A DNA stretch of 64,000 nucleotides from Paenibacillus mesophilus (GTDB lineage Bacteria; Bacillota; Bacilli; Paenibacillales; NBRC-103111). The translations under genes and the position numbers were made by a program. The DNA lies in assembly GCF_005938385.1 (NCBI RefSeq), contig NZ_VCRA01000005.1, forward strand, positions 248,001-312,000. The letters run 5' to 3'. A model generated the notes under the pieces. It worked only from the letters and a program-made list of their open reading frames with translations, ran no database searches and was not told the origin of the DNA. Within the stretch, counting starts at the first letter, position 1; each line of letters starts with the position of its first letter. This document shows positions 1 to 8,057 of the stretch, piece after piece.

Positions 1-670
1 CCCAGAACATCTCCAGCAAGCCGATATGCGTCGTAGCGAGCCGGTCCCACCGTAAGTGGGCTTTCCCCGCAACCGTAATCGAATTGCCGCGATCGTCCAA
101 TATCTCGAATGGCCCGCCATTCGTATGTACAGTCACATTAGGCGATAACTCGACACCAAGTCGCTCGGCCAGCAATCGCACCTCATCGTTCGCAACGCCC
201 TGCTCCAGCTGCCTGGCCGCCGCCGGACTGACCTGCAGCTCCCAGTTATCCGTGCCGATTCCTTGGAAGAAATACCCTTCGTCGTCATAACCGTCCACGA
301 TATAATATTCCGGAATTCCGAGACTATACCCGTAGCACGGATAACCGCTATCGATTGCATGTCTCGTATTTTCCCAAGCGGCCCGTTGTTTATCGGCAAA
401 GTCGCCGTCCGACTGCAGGGCGGTCACGCCTTCCACGGTAATGCCCAGGTTGTTCGCCAAATTCCGGATCATTCCCGTATCGAACGACTGAAATCCTCCG
501 GGCTCGCCTCTGTCCTCCATATTGATCAGGAACGCGAATCCCGTTCCGCCATACAGCCATTCCCTGCTCATCTGTACGCCCAGATAGGCGCCGCATTCGT
601 ACAAGCAGTCGAGCTGCGTAATCCAATGTTTACGGCTGTAAGAAATTCCATCCAATCGTTTGACAGACAT
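1..670 (-). CDS. BtrH-N/C39-like conserved protein, C-terminus cut off by window edge
   Basis: Reading the minus strand gives an open frame that runs off the left edge, with 223 codons visible. An ATG at 670 is preferred over the ATG at 676 because the AAGGGG ribosome site sits 8 bases before it, against only 2 for the other. The protein has the pattern of a conserved Firmicute family related to the butirosin BtrH N-terminal (cysteine-peptidase-like) fold: W-x-T-Q-L-D-C-L near residue 20, a GGTGFAFLINM stretch, a 'GYPCYGYSLGIPEYYIVDGYDDEGY' type segment in the middle and GLLEMFW at the visible end. I infer a papain-like fold; the active residues and substrate are not known to me. A TGACA dyad lies about 60 bases upstream. 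Confidence 0.6.
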   Translation of the reverse strand, partial: MSVKRLDGISYSRKHWITQLDCLYECGAYLGVQMSREWLYGGTGFAFLINMEDRGEPGGFQSFDTGMIRNLANNLGITVEGVTALQSDGDFADKQRAAWENTRHAIDSGYPCYGYSLGIPEYYIVDGYDDEGYFFQGIGTDNWELQVSPAAARQLEQGVANDEVRLLAERLGVELSPNVTVHTNGGPFEILDDRGNSITVAGKAHLRWDRLATTHIGLLEMFW

Positions 671-727
671 GCTCATTTCCCCTTCGCAATTGGTATACGT
701 TCTAAAGCGAGTATAAGGGGCGCACCC

Positions 728-742
728 TGACATAAAGTGTCA
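728..742. promoter_or_regulatory. Dyad TGACA-N5-TGTCA, candidate operator
   Basis: A perfect 5-base inverted repeat with a 5-base spacer lies in the short gap between the serine hydrolase stop (779) and the start of the BtrH-like gene (670). Its position upstream of the latter, on the minus strand, fits an operator or part of a promoter. No regulator gene is next to it in the window. Confidence 0.3.
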
Positions 743-778
743 TGCTATACGGATTCGACAAACTGTCACGATTTTCCT

Positions 779-1795
779 TTAGGTCCCTAGTTCCATGGAC
801 CTGTACTTTATTATCGCGGAACAAACCGCGTTTCCGAAGCTTTGAATATCCTGCAAATAATCGAAGCCCGGCGGATTCGGTCCGGTTTGATTTAACATTC
901 TTACGGCAACAGCATCGTATTCGGGAATAACGACCACCGCATTTCCGTATAGCCCCAGTGATTGGAAGGAACCTACCGGCAATCGGCTTCCCATCTCCGA
1001 CGCAGGCCGCGGCCGATCCTGCACCCACCAGAAAAATCCGTTCCTGGGCAAGCTGTCGTCAAGACCGGCCGGAGTCGCTATGGACACGGCTTGCTCGAAA
1101 ATCGATGCAGGCAGCGCTTGCCGCTCCCGGATACGGCCTTTCTTCATGTGCAAGTACCCCCAGTAAGCCAATTCCCGCGTACTGACGAAGAGATTCGCTT
1201 CACCGCCTTGATCTCCGGGGTAGCTCTCGTTCAGCCAAACAAGCTTCTCGGTCTTTTGTTTCTCCCAGCCTGTTTCCTTGAATCCGTACGGGTTCAAAAC
1301 TTGATCCTCCAAAACATGGGAGAGGGGTTGGCCGAACACGTTATGAATGAGCTTGATTAGAAGATTCACGCCGGCGTTATTGTATTTCCAATTCGTGCCC
1401 GGAGCAAATATTCTTTGGTGCGAGCCTTGCAAGCCGTGTGTATGCGTTAACAGATGCCGTATCGTTGTGCTGCCGAATACAGCCGGATCCAGACCATCCA
1501 AATACTCGACAATATAATCGTTAATACTTTTTATTTTTCCTTCGTAAAGAGCTAGGCTTACCGCTAAGCCCAAATAAGTTTTACGTATCGAAGCTACGTT
1601 GAACCGGGACTCCGCGTCTATTGGCCTGCTGTCTTCTGGATGGTCATGATAGCCGCAATACGATTCGTTCACGATCCGGCCGTTCAGAATAACGAGAATC
1701 GATGCTGCCGAAGCGGATACAAGACGCTTTGTACGAAATACATGTTCATTTAATTCGGTAAATGCATGAGCGTGCAAACTGGTAGACGATAGCAT
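779..1795 (-). CDS. Serine hydrolase, beta-lactamase class C/PBP family
   Basis: A 338-residue protein of the PF00144 family (class C beta-lactamase, DD-peptidase and esterase relatives). The nucleophile motif S-x-x-K is SIRK at residues 69-72 and the second motif Y-x-N is YNN at 138-140, both in the usual order and spacing. The segment HLLTHTHGLQG just before the second motif is typical of the family. There is no signal peptide, so it should act in the cytoplasm, as an esterase or a peptidase on small substrates; the sequence does not decide which. The start ATG follows AAAAGGAG at 7 bases. It stands alone between the BtrH-like gene and glnL. Confidence 0.85.
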   Translation of the reverse strand: MLSSTSLHAHAFTELNEHVFRTKRLVSASAASILVILNGRIVNESYCGYHDHPEDSRPIDAESRFNVASIRKTYLGLAVSLALYEGKIKSINDYIVEYLDGLDPAVFGSTTIRHLLTHTHGLQGSHQRIFAPGTNWKYNNAGVNLLIKLIHNVFGQPLSHVLEDQVLNPYGFKETGWEKQKTEKLVWLNESYPGDQGGEANLFVSTRELAYWGYLHMKKGRIRERQALPASIFEQAVSIATPAGLDDSLPRNGFFWWVQDRPRPASEMGSRLPVGSFQSLGLYGNAVVVIPEYDAVAVRMLNQTGPNPPGFDYLQDIQSFGNAVCSAIIKYRSMELGT

Positions 1796-1859
1796 CTTGC
1801 TCTCCTTTTCATAGGCCGTTTTGGAATATTATAGCACATACGTTCGTATTTTTGCCTAC

Positions 1860-1891
1860 AAAAAAAGAGCATCGATGATGAAGATGCCCTC
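1860..1891 (-). terminator. Intrinsic terminator after glnL
   Basis: On the minus strand a 7-base stem (GGGCATC with GATGCTC, one G-T pair) is followed by a run of seven T. It begins about 24 bases after the glnL stop and closes the glutamine operon. Confidence 0.75.
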
Positions 1892-1914
1892 GGCCGATCG
1901 TTTATTTTTTCGAT

Positions 1915-2817
1915 TCAGCCCTGCTTCAATTCCAGAAAGAACGCTTGAAGAAACTTTTTGACGCTCGCTTTGCTGCTCGTGCCCTCCGTTTCCAGCTCCA
2001 GCTCGCGCATCCGCGTTCGCACCTCTTGAAATTCGAACAGCCGCGAAGCATAATGCTCGAAAATCGGATTTCCGTAGTCGGTGAGCCCGAGCGACGACAA
2101 ATGGGTTAGCGTCTGCAGCACCATACGGCGCATCCGCTGCTCCAAGGCGCGAACCTCCCGATCCGTATGCTGTCCGGAACCGGATTCTTTTTCCTTGCGC
2201 AGCACTTGAACGTACAGCTCTTTCAATGGCGGCAGCTCCCGAAACGGTCCGTTCCGCTGCTCCTCTTCCTCGAGCCATCGGACCATGTTCAACAAATCTC
2301 CCGCACCGGCCTCTCCGGCAATACCCAACTGCAGCATCAGCGTCCGCGCCCGTTCCTCCAAAGCGGGTCTCTGCTGCCGCTGCGTAACTACCGGTGCGGC
2401 ATCACCGCCTAAAGCGCTGAGCGAACTCCGAATCGAATCGATCGAACGGACCAAATTCAGATGGTGAGCGACTCGCCGCAATACGGACAAAACCTCGTAC
2501 CGGTTTATCGGCTTCCGGATAAAGGTGTCGACTCCTTCCTGGTACGCCTCTCCAACCAGCTCCTTATGCTCGACCTGGGAAATCATGACGAACGTGCCGC
2601 CATACCCTTCCTTGCGCAGCGCCTTAATGGTCTCGATCCCGTCCCGACCGGGCATGAGCAGATCGATGAGGACGATATCCGCACCGGCCAGCTGACGGGC
2701 CGAAACATGAAGTCCGTCCGCCGCCTCGCCTACGACTTCACCCAGATTGCCGTCCGCTATGATCCGCTCCAATATTTTGCGTACCGCGGCGTCGTCGTCA
2801 ATCAGAAAAAGCTTCAT
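1915..2817 (-). CDS. glnL: Response regulator of GlnL/YcbB type
   Basis: A 300-residue response regulator. The receiver domain covers residues 1-115, with acidic D7-D9, phospho-acceptor D52, S80 and K102. The C-terminal half is not an ordinary winged helix; it resembles the YcbB domain found in Bacillus GlnL, which activates glutamine utilisation genes. It overlaps the histidine kinase gene by 20 bases, which indicates translational coupling, and it is last in a block with a glutamine-type ABC importer. A role in sensing glutamine and controlling the importer is inferred from this arrangement and from the known GlnK-GlnL pair. No glsA or glnT homologue is in the window. Confidence 0.8.
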   Translation of the reverse strand: MKLFLIDDDAAVRKILERIIADGNLGEVVGEAADGLHVSARQLAGADIVLIDLLMPGRDGIETIKALRKEGYGGTFVMISQVEHKELVGEAYQEGVDTFIRKPINRYEVLSVLRRVAHHLNLVRSIDSIRSSLSALGGDAAPVVTQRQQRPALEERARTLMLQLGIAGEAGAGDLLNMVRWLEEEEQRNGPFRELPPLKELYVQVLRKEKESGSGQHTDREVRALEQRMRRMVLQTLTHLSSLGLTDYGNPIFEHYASRLFEFQEVRTRMRELELETEGTSSKASVKKFLQAFFLELKQG

Positions 2818-4087
2818 TCTCGCTATTCTCCCCTTCCCGCAGCAGTTGTTGAACCGGGACCTGCAGCTCGAACCTTGCGCCGTGCGGGGAATGTGGACTC
2901 AGTGTCAGCGATCCGCCCAATGCCTTGGCGATGTCGAGCGCATGCGTCAAGCCGATGCCCGTAGAAAAGTAGCCCTCCGGATTGAATTTGGTCGTATATC
3001 CCGGCTCGAACACCCATTCCCGCTCCAGCTCGGAAATACCCGGACCGTTATCGCATACCCGAATCGACAGAAAGTCCCCTGCAAGCTCAGCTTCCACCTC
3101 TATCGTCCCTTTCTCTGCAATCGCTTCCACCGCGTTTGTCAATAAATTGTTCAAAATTGACAGCAGCGCATACGTTTGATTCGTATAAAGCAGGATATCC
3201 GCATGAAGCCGAAAGTCGATCTGCTTGCCGTGGACTTCCGCATATTTCCGGTTCGCTTGGACGGCCAAGCCGCATAATTCGCCGATGCCAAGACGGTCAC
3301 CGGCTTGCGTCGGCTTCATCAGCTTCGACAGCCCCGTGACGATCCGCTGCAAATCTTTTTTCAGTTCATGCACGTTTTCCGCGACATGCAGCGCTTCGCT
3401 GTGTTCGGGCAGCCGCTGCTCCATCAGCTTTTTATACAGCCGGTAGCTTTCCCTCGTCAGCTTCTCGACATGCGCCATTAATTTGCGCATATAAAACGAT
3501 TCCTCATACAAGCTGGAGTTCAAAAGCAGGAGCCTCTCCAGCTCTAACTTCCGCCATTCCGCCTGTTCGCGTACTTGACGAATGGACAACATATTGTAGA
3601 GCCCTACGACGAAGAAGCTGCGGAGCAGGCCGGTCATGCCGATCAAAAGCAGCCCTTGCCACGTAAACGGCGCCGACTCGAGCATAATTATGCGAAAAAC
3701 CAATTCGGCGCAGTTCGATATCGTATCGGCCGCGGCCCCGATTAAGCCTACACGGATCGGAAACTCGGCCTGCTTGCGTATGCGGAGCAGCTTCACGGTC
3801 ACGGCGAATGCCAGATAGAAGCCGAATGTCGGAATATGGTGCAGGAAGCTCGATACCAAATCCGCATCTCCGCCGATAGCATCCATGCCGATCCGGAACA
3901 GAACGACGAAGGCGCCCGTCAACAAGCCGGTCGACAGTACGGGAACGGAAAACCAGAGCAGCCCGAAAAAGTAAACGACGATGCCGAGCGAGAACCGGAA
4001 CGAATCGCCAAACGGATTCAGCTTCACTTCTCCGAGCAGTGCGGTGCTGATTAGAATAAGAATCAATATACGCATTCGATCCGACAT
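2798..4087 (-). CDS. glnK: Sensor histidine kinase of GlnK/YcbA type
   Basis: A 429-residue membrane sensor kinase. About five or six hydrophobic segments fill residues 5-165 (for example 5-20, 33-65, 86-101, 145-165), followed by a coiled linker. The likely phospho-acceptor is H240 in VHELKKDL. The ATPase domain shows the N box LNNLLTNAVEAI (312-323), G1 DNGPGI (346-351) and G2 STGIGL (375-380). It has no separate periplasmic domain, as in B. subtilis GlnK. It precedes and overlaps the glnL gene. A ribosome site GGAGGTG lies 14 bases before the chosen ATG, which is long, so the true start could differ slightly. Confidence 0.8.
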   Translation of the reverse strand: MSDRMRILILILISTALLGEVKLNPFGDSFRFSLGIVVYFFGLLWFSVPVLSTGLLTGAFVVLFRIGMDAIGGDADLVSSFLHHIPTFGFYLAFAVTVKLLRIRKQAEFPIRVGLIGAAADTISNCAELVFRIIMLESAPFTWQGLLLIGMTGLLRSFFVVGLYNMLSIRQVREQAEWRKLELERLLLLNSSLYEESFYMRKLMAHVEKLTRESYRLYKKLMEQRLPEHSEALHVAENVHELKKDLQRIVTGLSKLMKPTQAGDRLGIGELCGLAVQANRKYAEVHGKQIDFRLHADILLYTNQTYALLSILNNLLTNAVEAIAEKGTIEVEAELAGDFLSIRVCDNGPGISELEREWVFEPGYTTKFNPEGYFSTGIGLTHALDIAKALGGSLTLSPHSPHGARFELQVPVQQLLREGENSENEAFSD

Positions 4088-4128
4088 GGCGTTTTTGAGT
4101 ACACCTCCCTGGACATACGGCGAAAGAA

Positions 4129-4173
4129 AAAGAGATCAACGTCTCTAGGTTGCCCAAGAAATGGAGATCTCTT
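4129..4173 (-). terminator. Hairpin between glnP and glnK, possible partial terminator
   Basis: AAGAGATC and GATCTCTT form an 8-base stem with a 28-base loop, followed on the minus strand by TTTTTC. It lies directly after the glnP stop. It could end the importer transcript or let a fraction through into glnKL. Confidence 0.5.
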
Positions 4174-4182
4174 GCAGTTCGC

Positions 4183-4833
4183 TTAAGCGTGTTTGCTTTC
4201 CAGCTTTCTCGACACGATAGACAACAAATAGTTTACGATGAAGTACATAAGCGCGATCATGATAAAAGTCGGGATCACATAATTCACATTGCGGCCGTTA
4301 ATGATTTGCGCATGGTTCATCAGCTCGGGAAGTGCGATGACGACGGCCAAGGAAGTATCCTTCAAGAGCGAAATGAACTGGCTTACGATAGGCGGCACCA
4401 TGCGGCGCAATCCCTGCGGCAAAATGATGAACCGCATTGTCTGGGCAGCGGACAAACCCGAGGAGCGGGCCGCCTCCACTTGGCCTTTATCGATCGAATT
4501 CAAGCCGCTGCGGACAATTTCCGCCAGCATCGCCGATTCGAAGATGACGAGCGCTACGATCGCCGCATTCATTTTACTCATCTTGATTCCGACTTCTGGA
4601 AGGGCGAAGTAAGTGAAAAATATAATTAACAGCAGCGGCAAATTCCGGATCGTCTCGACCAACAGCCCCATCAGTTGAGAAACAACCGGGATGCGCCAAT
4701 ACCGTACGATCCCGACCAAGGTGCCTATAATAAAGCTGAGCACGATCGAGATTAACGCCACCTCCAACGTCACCCATAAACCTTGCAGCAAAAACTTCAG
4801 ATGCGAGGGAGCATACGCGCCGGCAAAATCCAT
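4183..4833 (-). CDS. glnP: Glutamine-type ABC importer permease (second)
   Basis: A 216-residue inner-membrane permease of the polar amino acid HisMQ type. About five membrane segments are visible (for example 20-45, 60-76, 185-207), and the ATPase-contact loop reads EAARSSGLSAAQTMRFIILPQGLRR in the middle. The start ATG follows AGGAGGG. It lies 13 bases after the other permease, so the two probably form the heterodimeric channel. The gene order ATPase, binding protein, permease, permease equals that of Bacillus glnQHMP. Confidence 0.85.
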   Translation of the reverse strand: MDFAGAYAPSHLKFLLQGLWVTLEVALISIVLSFIIGTLVGIVRYWRIPVVSQLMGLLVETIRNLPLLLIIFFTYFALPEVGIKMSKMNAAIVALVIFESAMLAEIVRSGLNSIDKGQVEAARSSGLSAAQTMRFIILPQGLRRMVPPIVSQFISLLKDTSLAVVIALPELMNHAQIINGRNVNYVIPTFIMIALMYFIVNYLLSIVSRKLESKHA

Positions 4834-4846
4834 GGAAGATCCCTCC

Positions 4847-5500
4847 TCACCGAGCCCGGACCATTCGGCGCTCCAAGTAGCGGAGGCCGAAGCCGAGCGG
4901 GATTGTCAACGCTAAATAAAACAGGGCTACGAATATATAAACATCGAATGTGACGAAGGTCGACGCGGAAATCAAATCACCGTAATACATCAAATCGAGC
5001 CCCGCGATGACACCTAGTACGGACGAGTTTTTAATCAAATTCAAAAACTGGTTGCCGAGCGGAGGAATGACGATTTTGACCGCTTGCGGCAGAACGATAT
5101 AGCGCATGACCTGAACGTAGCCGAACCCGGCCGAACGTCCCGCCTCCATTTGTCCCTTCGGCACCGACTGAATGCCGGCTCGAATCGTCTCCGCGATAAA
5201 AGCGGCTGTATAGATCGTCAGACCGACCGTACCGGCTGTGAACGGGTTCAGCAATATTCCGATAGCCGGCAATCCGACGAACATGAAAAACACGATTACG
5301 ATAAGCGGAATGTTCCGGATAAATTCCACGTACACGGCTCCGATCGCATTAAGCACCCGAACCGGCGCGATGCGGAACACCGCGAAAATGGCGCCGAGGA
5401 CAAAGCTGCCGATCAATGCGAGAAGACTGGCCTTGATCGTATTGAGAAATCCTTCCAAATATTGATCCCAATGATTCGTCAAGATCGAGAAATCGATCAT
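4847..5500 (-). CDS. glnM: Glutamine-type ABC importer permease (first)
   Basis: A 217-residue permease of the same HisMQ family as its neighbour, with the contact loop EAGRSAGFGYVQVMRYIVLPQA near residues 120-143 and hydrophobic segments around 20-42, 52-100 and 180-205. It should pair with GlnP in the cytoplasmic membrane. It is preceded by the binding protein gene with a 66-base gap and a good AGGAGG site. Confidence 0.85.
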   Translation of the reverse strand: MIDFSILTNHWDQYLEGFLNTIKASLLALIGSFVLGAIFAVFRIAPVRVLNAIGAVYVEFIRNIPLIVIVFFMFVGLPAIGILLNPFTAGTVGLTIYTAAFIAETIRAGIQSVPKGQMEAGRSAGFGYVQVMRYIVLPQAVKIVIPPLGNQFLNLIKNSSVLGVIAGLDLMYYGDLISASTFVTFDVYIFVALFYLALTIPLGFGLRYLERRMVRAR

Positions 5501-5566
5501 CGCGGCTCCTCCTTTCTATGGACAACGAACGGGATGGACGTGTATCGCCCACCCCGCCGGCTCGAG

Positions 5567-6412
5567 TTATTTCTTCGGTTTTTCCCCGATCCATTTCTCG
5601 TAAAGCTTGTCGTATTCCCCGTTGTCTTTCATTTCTTTCAGCACGGAGTTGACTAGCTTCACAAGATCGTCCTCGTTTTTGCGCATGCCGATTCCGTACG
5701 GCTCCTCCGTAAACGTTTCCTTCACGACCCGATAGTTCGGATCCTGCTTCGCCATGCCGTACAGCAGCGCATTGTCAGTCGTCAAGGCATCGCCTTGCCC
5801 CGCCTTCATCGCAGTAAACGCCTCCGCATAGTTTTCAAATTCCAGCACTTGCGTGCCCGGAGATTTCTCGCGGATGTTGGCAGTCGAAGTCGAGCCCTTC
5901 GCCGTTACGACTTTGGTGCCTTTGGTCAGATCGCTCAAGCCGTTAATATTGCTATCTTTCTTGACCAGCAGCGACTGTCCGGCCATGAAGTAAACGTCGG
6001 AAAAGTCGATTTCCTTCTTGCGGTCTTCGGTGATCGTCATCGTCGCTACGATCATGTCGATTTCGCCGTTTTTCAACATCGGAATGCGCGTCTTGGACGT
6101 CACTTCCTTTAGCTCGATTTTATTTTCGTCGCCGAATATTTTTTTCGCGACCACTTTGGCGAGATCGATATCGAATCCTTCGACTTTGCCGGATGACGGA
6201 TCTTTCAAGCCGAACAAGTTCAGGTCGTACTTCACGCCGGCGACAAGCTTGCCGCGCGCTTTGATTTTCTCGACCGAGCTTGCCGCCGGCTGCGCTCCTT
6301 GCTTCGGATCCTGCCCGGAGGACTTTGTCCCTCCCGCGCAAGCGACAAGCGAAACGGCCATTACGGCGGTCAGTGCGATACCCGTTAACGATCTTACTTT
6401 CTTCCTATTCAT
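5567..6412 (-). CDS. glnH: Glutamine/glutamate-binding lipoprotein
   Basis: A 281-residue extracellular solute-binding protein of family 3 (SBP_bac_3). A lipoprotein signal peptide ends in LVAC with the lipid-bearing C25. The domain from about residue 50 carries the family pattern GKLVAGVKYDLNLFG, GFDIDLAKVVAKKI and the ligand-contact segment VATMTITEDRKKEIDFSDVYF. It delivers a polar amino acid, most likely glutamine or glutamate, to the GlnMP channel. The substrate is inferred from the operon order and the adjacent GlnKL pair; the sequence alone does not separate glutamine, glutamate and aspartate. Confidence 0.85.
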   Translation of the reverse strand: MNRKKVRSLTGIALTAVMAVSLVACAGGTKSSGQDPKQGAQPAASSVEKIKARGKLVAGVKYDLNLFGLKDPSSGKVEGFDIDLAKVVAKKIFGDENKIELKEVTSKTRIPMLKNGEIDMIVATMTITEDRKKEIDFSDVYFMAGQSLLVKKDSNINGLSDLTKGTKVVTAKGSTSTANIREKSPGTQVLEFENYAEAFTAMKAGQGDALTTDNALLYGMAKQDPNYRVVKETFTEEPYGIGMRKNEDDLVKLVNSVLKEMKDNGEYDKLYEKWIGEKPKK

Positions 6413-6448
6413 GTCCTTCTCCCCTTTTCCGTTATTCGTTCGGATGTA

Positions 6449-7177
6449 TCAATGGTTCAACACGCGGCTTAAGAACAATTGCGCCCGTTCCTGCTTCGGA
6501 CTGGCAAAAAATTCGGCAGGCGGCGCCTCCTCCAATATTTCCCCTTTATCCATAAACACGACGCGATTGGCCACTTCTCTCGCGAAGCCCATCTCATGGG
6601 TCACGACGACCATGGTCATTCCTTCCTGCGCAAGCTTCTTCATGACATCCAGAACTTCTCCGATCGTTTCCGGATCAAGCGCGGAGGTCGGTTCATCGAA
6701 CAGCATGATTTTCGGCTTCATCGCAAGTCCCCTCGCAATCGCGACGCGCTGCTGCTGCCCTCCGGACAGCTGCCAAGGATAAGCGTCCGCTTTGCCCGAA
6801 ATGCCTACTTTCTCGAGATAGAACATCGCGGTTTCGCGCGCCTCCGCTTCGGACATATTCGCCACCTTCGTAGGAGCGAGCGTAATATTTTTCAATACCG
6901 TCATATGGGGATACAGATTGAAATGCTGAAACACCATGCCGATGTTACGGCGGACTTGGTTAATGTCGGTCTTCTTGTCGTTCAATCGGATCCCGTCCAC
7001 GATCAATTCCCCGTCCGTAATCGTTTCCAACCGGTTGATGCAGCGGACAAGCGTACTTTTACCGGAACCGGAAGGACCGATTACGACGACGACTTCCCCG
7101 GATGCAATCGTCAAGTTAATATTTTTTAAAACATGGAACGATCCGTAATGTTTATTGACCTGATGAAACCGTATCAT
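6449..7177 (-). CDS. glnQ: Polar amino acid ABC importer ATPase
   Basis: A 242-residue ATPase of the GlnQ/HisP family, first gene of the importer operon. Walker A is GPSGSGKST (34-42), the signature is [16 protein letters not shown] and Walker B is [14 protein letters not shown]. The frame stays open upstream, but I place the start at 7177 because AAGGAGGGGG precedes that ATG at 4-5 bases and the protein then begins with the usual MIRF-x-x-V-x-K-x-Y-G. Length is normal for the family. Its promoter should lie in the 7180-7310 gap. Confidence 0.9.
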   Translation of the reverse strand: MIRFHQVNKHYGSFHVLKNINLTIASGEVVVVIGPSGSGKSTLVRCINRLETITDGELIVDGIRLNDKKTDINQVRRNIGMVFQHFNLYPHMTVLKNITLAPTKVANMSEAEARETAMFYLEKVGISGKADAYPWQLSGGQQQRVAIARGLAMKPKIMLFDEPTSALDPETIGEVLDVMKKLAQEGMTMVVVTHEMGFAREVANRVVFMDKGEILEEAPPAEFFASPKQERAQLFLSRVLNH

Positions 7178-7315
7178 GAGCCCCCTCCTTCCATTACTAA
7201 AATGATAAGGCTTACATGATGAATTGTACCCGGCAAGCAACCGAATCCGACCCGAAACGACACAAAGTCGTCAAACTTAACTTAACCTTTTTTTCACTTG
7301 ACATATCGCCTGTCC

Positions 7316-7354
7316 GAAAAAAGAAAAGATGAAGCCCGGGAAACAGGCTTCATC
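7316..7354 (-). terminator. Intrinsic terminator
   Basis: The stem GATGAAGCC/GGCTTCATC with a 9-base loop is followed on the minus strand by TTTTCTTTTTTC. It ends the transcript of the membrane protein gene at 7390 and separates it from the glutamine operon. Confidence 0.8.
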
Positions 7355-7389
7355 TGGCGTTTTATCGTATTCTGTCTTTACTTTCAAAC

Positions 7390-7800
7390 TTATCGATCAA
7401 CCGTTTGCGGCGGGCGTGGTTCGGCATGGCCATTTACTTTCGACCAATATTTAATTCCGATCATAATCAATAGCGGCAAAATTCCTCCCGCCAAACGCAT
7501 GGTGATCAGGAAAGGCATTTTCCAAGGCGTATAGCCGTAATAATGCATCGTTTGGGCAATTTCCAGTTGTCTCGGCATCATGACAAGCACAACGACCAAG
7601 TAAAAGACGGATACCGCAATTCTTTTGGACGGGGCTATCATACAGCTCACATAAATGGCGAATGCCCAGCAAACAAAATCCTTATAAATATGCATAAGAA
7701 CAAATTCCGTCTGAAGACTAACGTCCCCGATAAAAATTCCTAGAATGGAAAGCGGCGTCACGAAAAATACTTGCATAAATAGAAGCGTCAACCCAAACAT
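7390..7800 (-). CDS. Small integral membrane protein, unknown function
   Basis: A 136-residue hydrophobic protein with about four membrane segments (near 4-25, 38-55, 60-78 and 98-118) and a charged C-terminal tail. I do not recognise the family. No ribosome site stands just before the ATG at 7800. The frame continues upstream to about 7863, where GGGGGGAG precedes an in-frame CTG at 7857 by roughly 10 bases; that start would add 19 residues and a normal positive N-terminus. The gene stands alone and ends at a clear terminator. Confidence 0.6.
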   Translation of the reverse strand: MFGLTLLFMQVFFVTPLSILGIFIGDVSLQTEFVLMHIYKDFVCWAFAIYVSCMIAPSKRIAVSVFYLVVVLVMMPRQLEIAQTMHYYGYTPWKMPFLITMRLAGGILPLLIMIGIKYWSKVNGHAEPRPPQTVDR

Positions 7801-7989
7801 CGGAAATGCTAATATCCATCTCCGAACATGACTCCAATTCGTCTCTTTTTGGTACAGTCCAAATCAGCTCCCCCCGTTAATCGGCTAACTCGACCAACTT
7901 TTTATATAGATTTACATGATCAATATATTCTACAGCTTTGTATATTTTCCCTTTCTGTAAAATCATGACTACCCAAATTTCGCTAAGAA

Positions 7990-8027
7990 AAACAAAATAG
8001 GCGCCACTTATGAAAAAGTGGTGCCTT
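7990..8027 (-). terminator. Intrinsic terminator
   Basis: AGGCACCACTT and AAGTGGCGCCT pair (one mismatch) around a short loop and are followed on the minus strand by ATTTTGTTTTT. It ends the transcript of the gene at 8058. Confidence 0.7.
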
Positions 8028-8057
8028 CTCGCGAACAACCGACTCAATTGAAGTACG

